From Alphaproteobacteria bacterium UBA2966 (GTDB lineage: Bacteria; Pseudomonadota; Alphaproteobacteria; UBA2966): a stretch of DNA of 25,258 nt. The translations under genes were made by a program, and so were the position numbers. Shown here one piece after another: positions 23,860 through 25,258 of the stretch (position 1 is its first letter; each line of letters opens with the position of its first letter). Below the pieces are notes generated by a model that made no database searches, had not been told where the DNA came from, and worked only from the letters and a program-made list of their open reading frames with translations. Location: positions 1-25,258 of the forward strand of contig DEBC01000110.1 in assembly GCA_002348365.1 (NCBI GenBank), written 5' to 3'.

Positions 23860-25258
23860 GCAACGAGCCAGACATCTTTACTGTCGAGGTCATCCGACAG
23901 GCCTTGGCTTCCATTGCCGAAGAGATGTCGCTCGTGGTGATGCGAGCGGCGCGATCACCTCTGCTGCGTGAGGCCGGCGACCATTCGTCCGCACTCACAT
24001 TCGCCAATGGTGAGGTCATCGCCCAGGGCCGGGACCTCCCCATTCACTTGGGAACGATGGGCTATACGGTCCGCGAGTTCCTCAAAGTCGTCGACAAATC
24101 CCGCCTGGCGCCTGGCGACATCTGGTACATCAATCTGCCAGAGGTCGGGGGCAATCATCTCCCCGACGTGAAAGCCGTGAGGCCGGTTTTCTACAAAGGA
24201 GAGATCCTGGCGTTTGCCGTGTCTCTGGCGCACTGGGAAGATATTGGGGGCGCCACGCCCGGCAGTTATACGGCCCATGCGACGGATGTGTGGCAGGACG
24301 GATTTCGCATTCCGCCGACGCGCTTCTTTGCTGAAGACCAGCCCATTGACGAAACCCTTAACCTGTTGCTTGCGAATGTCAGAACGCATGACATCATTCG
24401 CGGGGACATGTTTGCCCAGGCGGCCGCGACCCGCGTCGCGGACTCTCGCTTGCAGACATTATTTGAAGACCACGGCGTAGACACCTTCAAGGCGGCCGTT
24501 GCGATCCTGAATGACCTGACCGAAGAGCAAACACGAAACGCGATCAGGCACATGCCCGACGGCGTTTATGAGGGCGAAGATTGGATGGATGACATCGGAC
24601 CCGACGGCAACCATGTCGCCATCCGCGTGAAGGTGACAATTGACGGCGAGACAGCCACGTTCGATTTCAGCGATACGGATGATGCCATCGAGGCGCCGGT
24701 CAATGCGACGCCTTACCTTGCGGCAACGGCCGCGGGTTTCATCATCAAGGCGATTTCAGAGCAAGAAATCTTTCATACCGACGGGTTTTTCCGAGTCGTG
24801 AAGGTCATCACGCGACCAGGTTCGCTCTTGGAACCACCGACGAGCTACCCCGTCGTTCTCGGAAACCACGAAACCTCGCAACGATGTGTCGACGCGATCA
24901 TGAAAGCCCTGGTGCCTTGCGTACCCGAGGCGTTGTCCGCCGGTGGCGCCGGATCGGCTTCGGTATTGATCTTCACCGGTCAATGGCCCGATGGCCGTTG
25001 GTGGTCCTTTTACGAAGCTCACGGTGGCGGGGAAGGGGCCCGCGCCAAGCGTGACGGCTGGTCCTCGTCGCGGGTCAATCTGGCAAACGTCATGAATACG
25101 CCAGCGGAGATGGTCGAAACGCAATACCCGATCATCATCTCCAAGCAGGCATTACGCCGGGGGTCCGGCGGACGCGGACACCACGAAGGCGGAAGCGGCG
25201 TCGTTCGAGTTTACGAGATGCTTGGCGAAGACACGAAATTCGCCGCGATGTTGGATCG
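23856..25258 (+). CDS. Hydantoinase B/oxoprolinase family protein (HyuB-like), C-terminally cut by the window
   Basis: The frame is open from the ATG at 23856 to the right edge, giving 467 codons of a protein usually 520-600 residues long, so only the C-terminus is missing. Recognisable HyuB segments are FTVEVIRQALASIAEEM, RSPLLREAGDHSSALT, GRDLPIHLGTM, INLPEVGGNHLPDV, the acidic FDFSDTDD and the late RRGSGGRGHHEGGSG. HyuB is the partner of HyuA in ATP-driven hydrolysis of cyclic amides. The ATGA overlap with hyuA confirms the pair. The C-terminal family features beyond residue 467 lie outside the window. Confidence 0.92.
   Translation, partial: MSNEPDIFTVEVIRQALASIAEEMSLVVMRAARSPLLREAGDHSSALTFANGEVIAQGRDLPIHLGTMGYTVREFLKVVDKSRLAPGDIWYINLPEVGGNHLPDVKAVRPVFYKGEILAFAVSLAHWEDIGGATPGSYTAHATDVWQDGFRIPPTRFFAEDQPIDETLNLLLANVRTHDIIRGDMFAQAAATRVADSRLQTLFEDHGVDTFKAAVAILNDLTEEQTRNAIRHMPDGVYEGEDWMDDIGPDGNHVAIRVKVTIDGETATFDFSDTDDAIEAPVNATPYLAATAAGFIIKAISEQEIFHTDGFFRVVKVITRPGSLLEPPTSYPVVLGNHETSQRCVDAIMKALVPCVPEALSAGGAGSASVLIFTGQWPDGRWWSFYEAHGGGEGARAKRDGWSSSRVNLANVMNTPAEMVETQYPIIISKQALRRGSGGRGHHEGGSGVVRVYEMLGEDTKFAAMLD

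Overview
The window looks like a gene-dense bacterial chromosome segment of moderately high GC. Spacers are short, ATGA stop/start overlaps are frequent and GTG starts are used. The gene families (TauD/TfdA and PhyH oxygenases, several SDRs, HyuA/HyuB, ChrA, a core-MetE-like protein) suit a proteobacterium, perhaps an alphaproteobacterium with an environmental or marine life style. That placement is inferred from gene content only. I see no rRNA, tRNA, transposase, integrase or CRISPR array.

Layout. (1) 1-1451, minus strand: the start of a VOC/glyoxalase-like gene running off the left edge, a small unrecognised ORF, and a short homoserine dehydrogenase. (2) 1646-2494, plus: a PhyH-type dioxygenase, divergent from homoserine dehydrogenase across a spacer holding a 14-base tandem repeat. 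(3) 4165-2507, minus: a secreted DUF3179 protein, a Vsr-like nuclease relative and a 63-residue protein. (4) 4266-7938, plus: three tandem paralogous SDR dehydrogenases, a TauD/TfdA dioxygenase and a GNAT acetyltransferase. (5) 11567-7975, minus: cystathionine beta-synthase, a cystathionine gamma-lyase/synthase and a core-MetE-like zinc protein, a sulfur amino acid operon. (6) 11747-15640, plus: a fused E1 alpha/beta thiamine enzyme translationally coupled to a second TauD/TfdA dioxygenase, then two tandem RidA paralogues. (7) 16619-15657, minus: a fatty acid desaturase-like membrane enzyme, divergent from a LacI-family regulator (16723-17805) with a perfect LacI-type palindrome between them. 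(8) 17858-25258, plus: a GatC/AtzG-like small subunit with its amidase, a rhodanese-ChrB fusion with ChrA, and HyuA with a partial HyuB.

How the genes may work together. Region 5 would make cystathionine from homocysteine and serine, split it, and possibly handle methyl transfer to a thiol. Regions 4 and 6 look catabolic: Fe(II)/2-oxoglutarate oxygenases would hydroxylate a substrate, SDRs would oxidise alcohols, the E1 would decarboxylate a 2-oxo acid, and RidA would clear enamine or imine intermediates. Region 8 suggests opening of cyclic amides (HyuAB) and hydrolysis of linear amides (amidase with AtzG-like subunit), with a chromate module inserted between. No substrate can be fixed from sequence alone.

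Points most worth a second look: a single-base frameshift in the rhodanese-ChrB gene, placed near 20250; an amidase whose natural start position reads ATA instead of ATG; the LacI operator sitting over the inferred desaturase transcription start; a hairpin that would bury the ribosome binding site of the second ridA; a Vsr relative that keeps its zinc site but lacks the catalytic aspartate; and the E1-fusion/dioxygenase/RidA pair operon.
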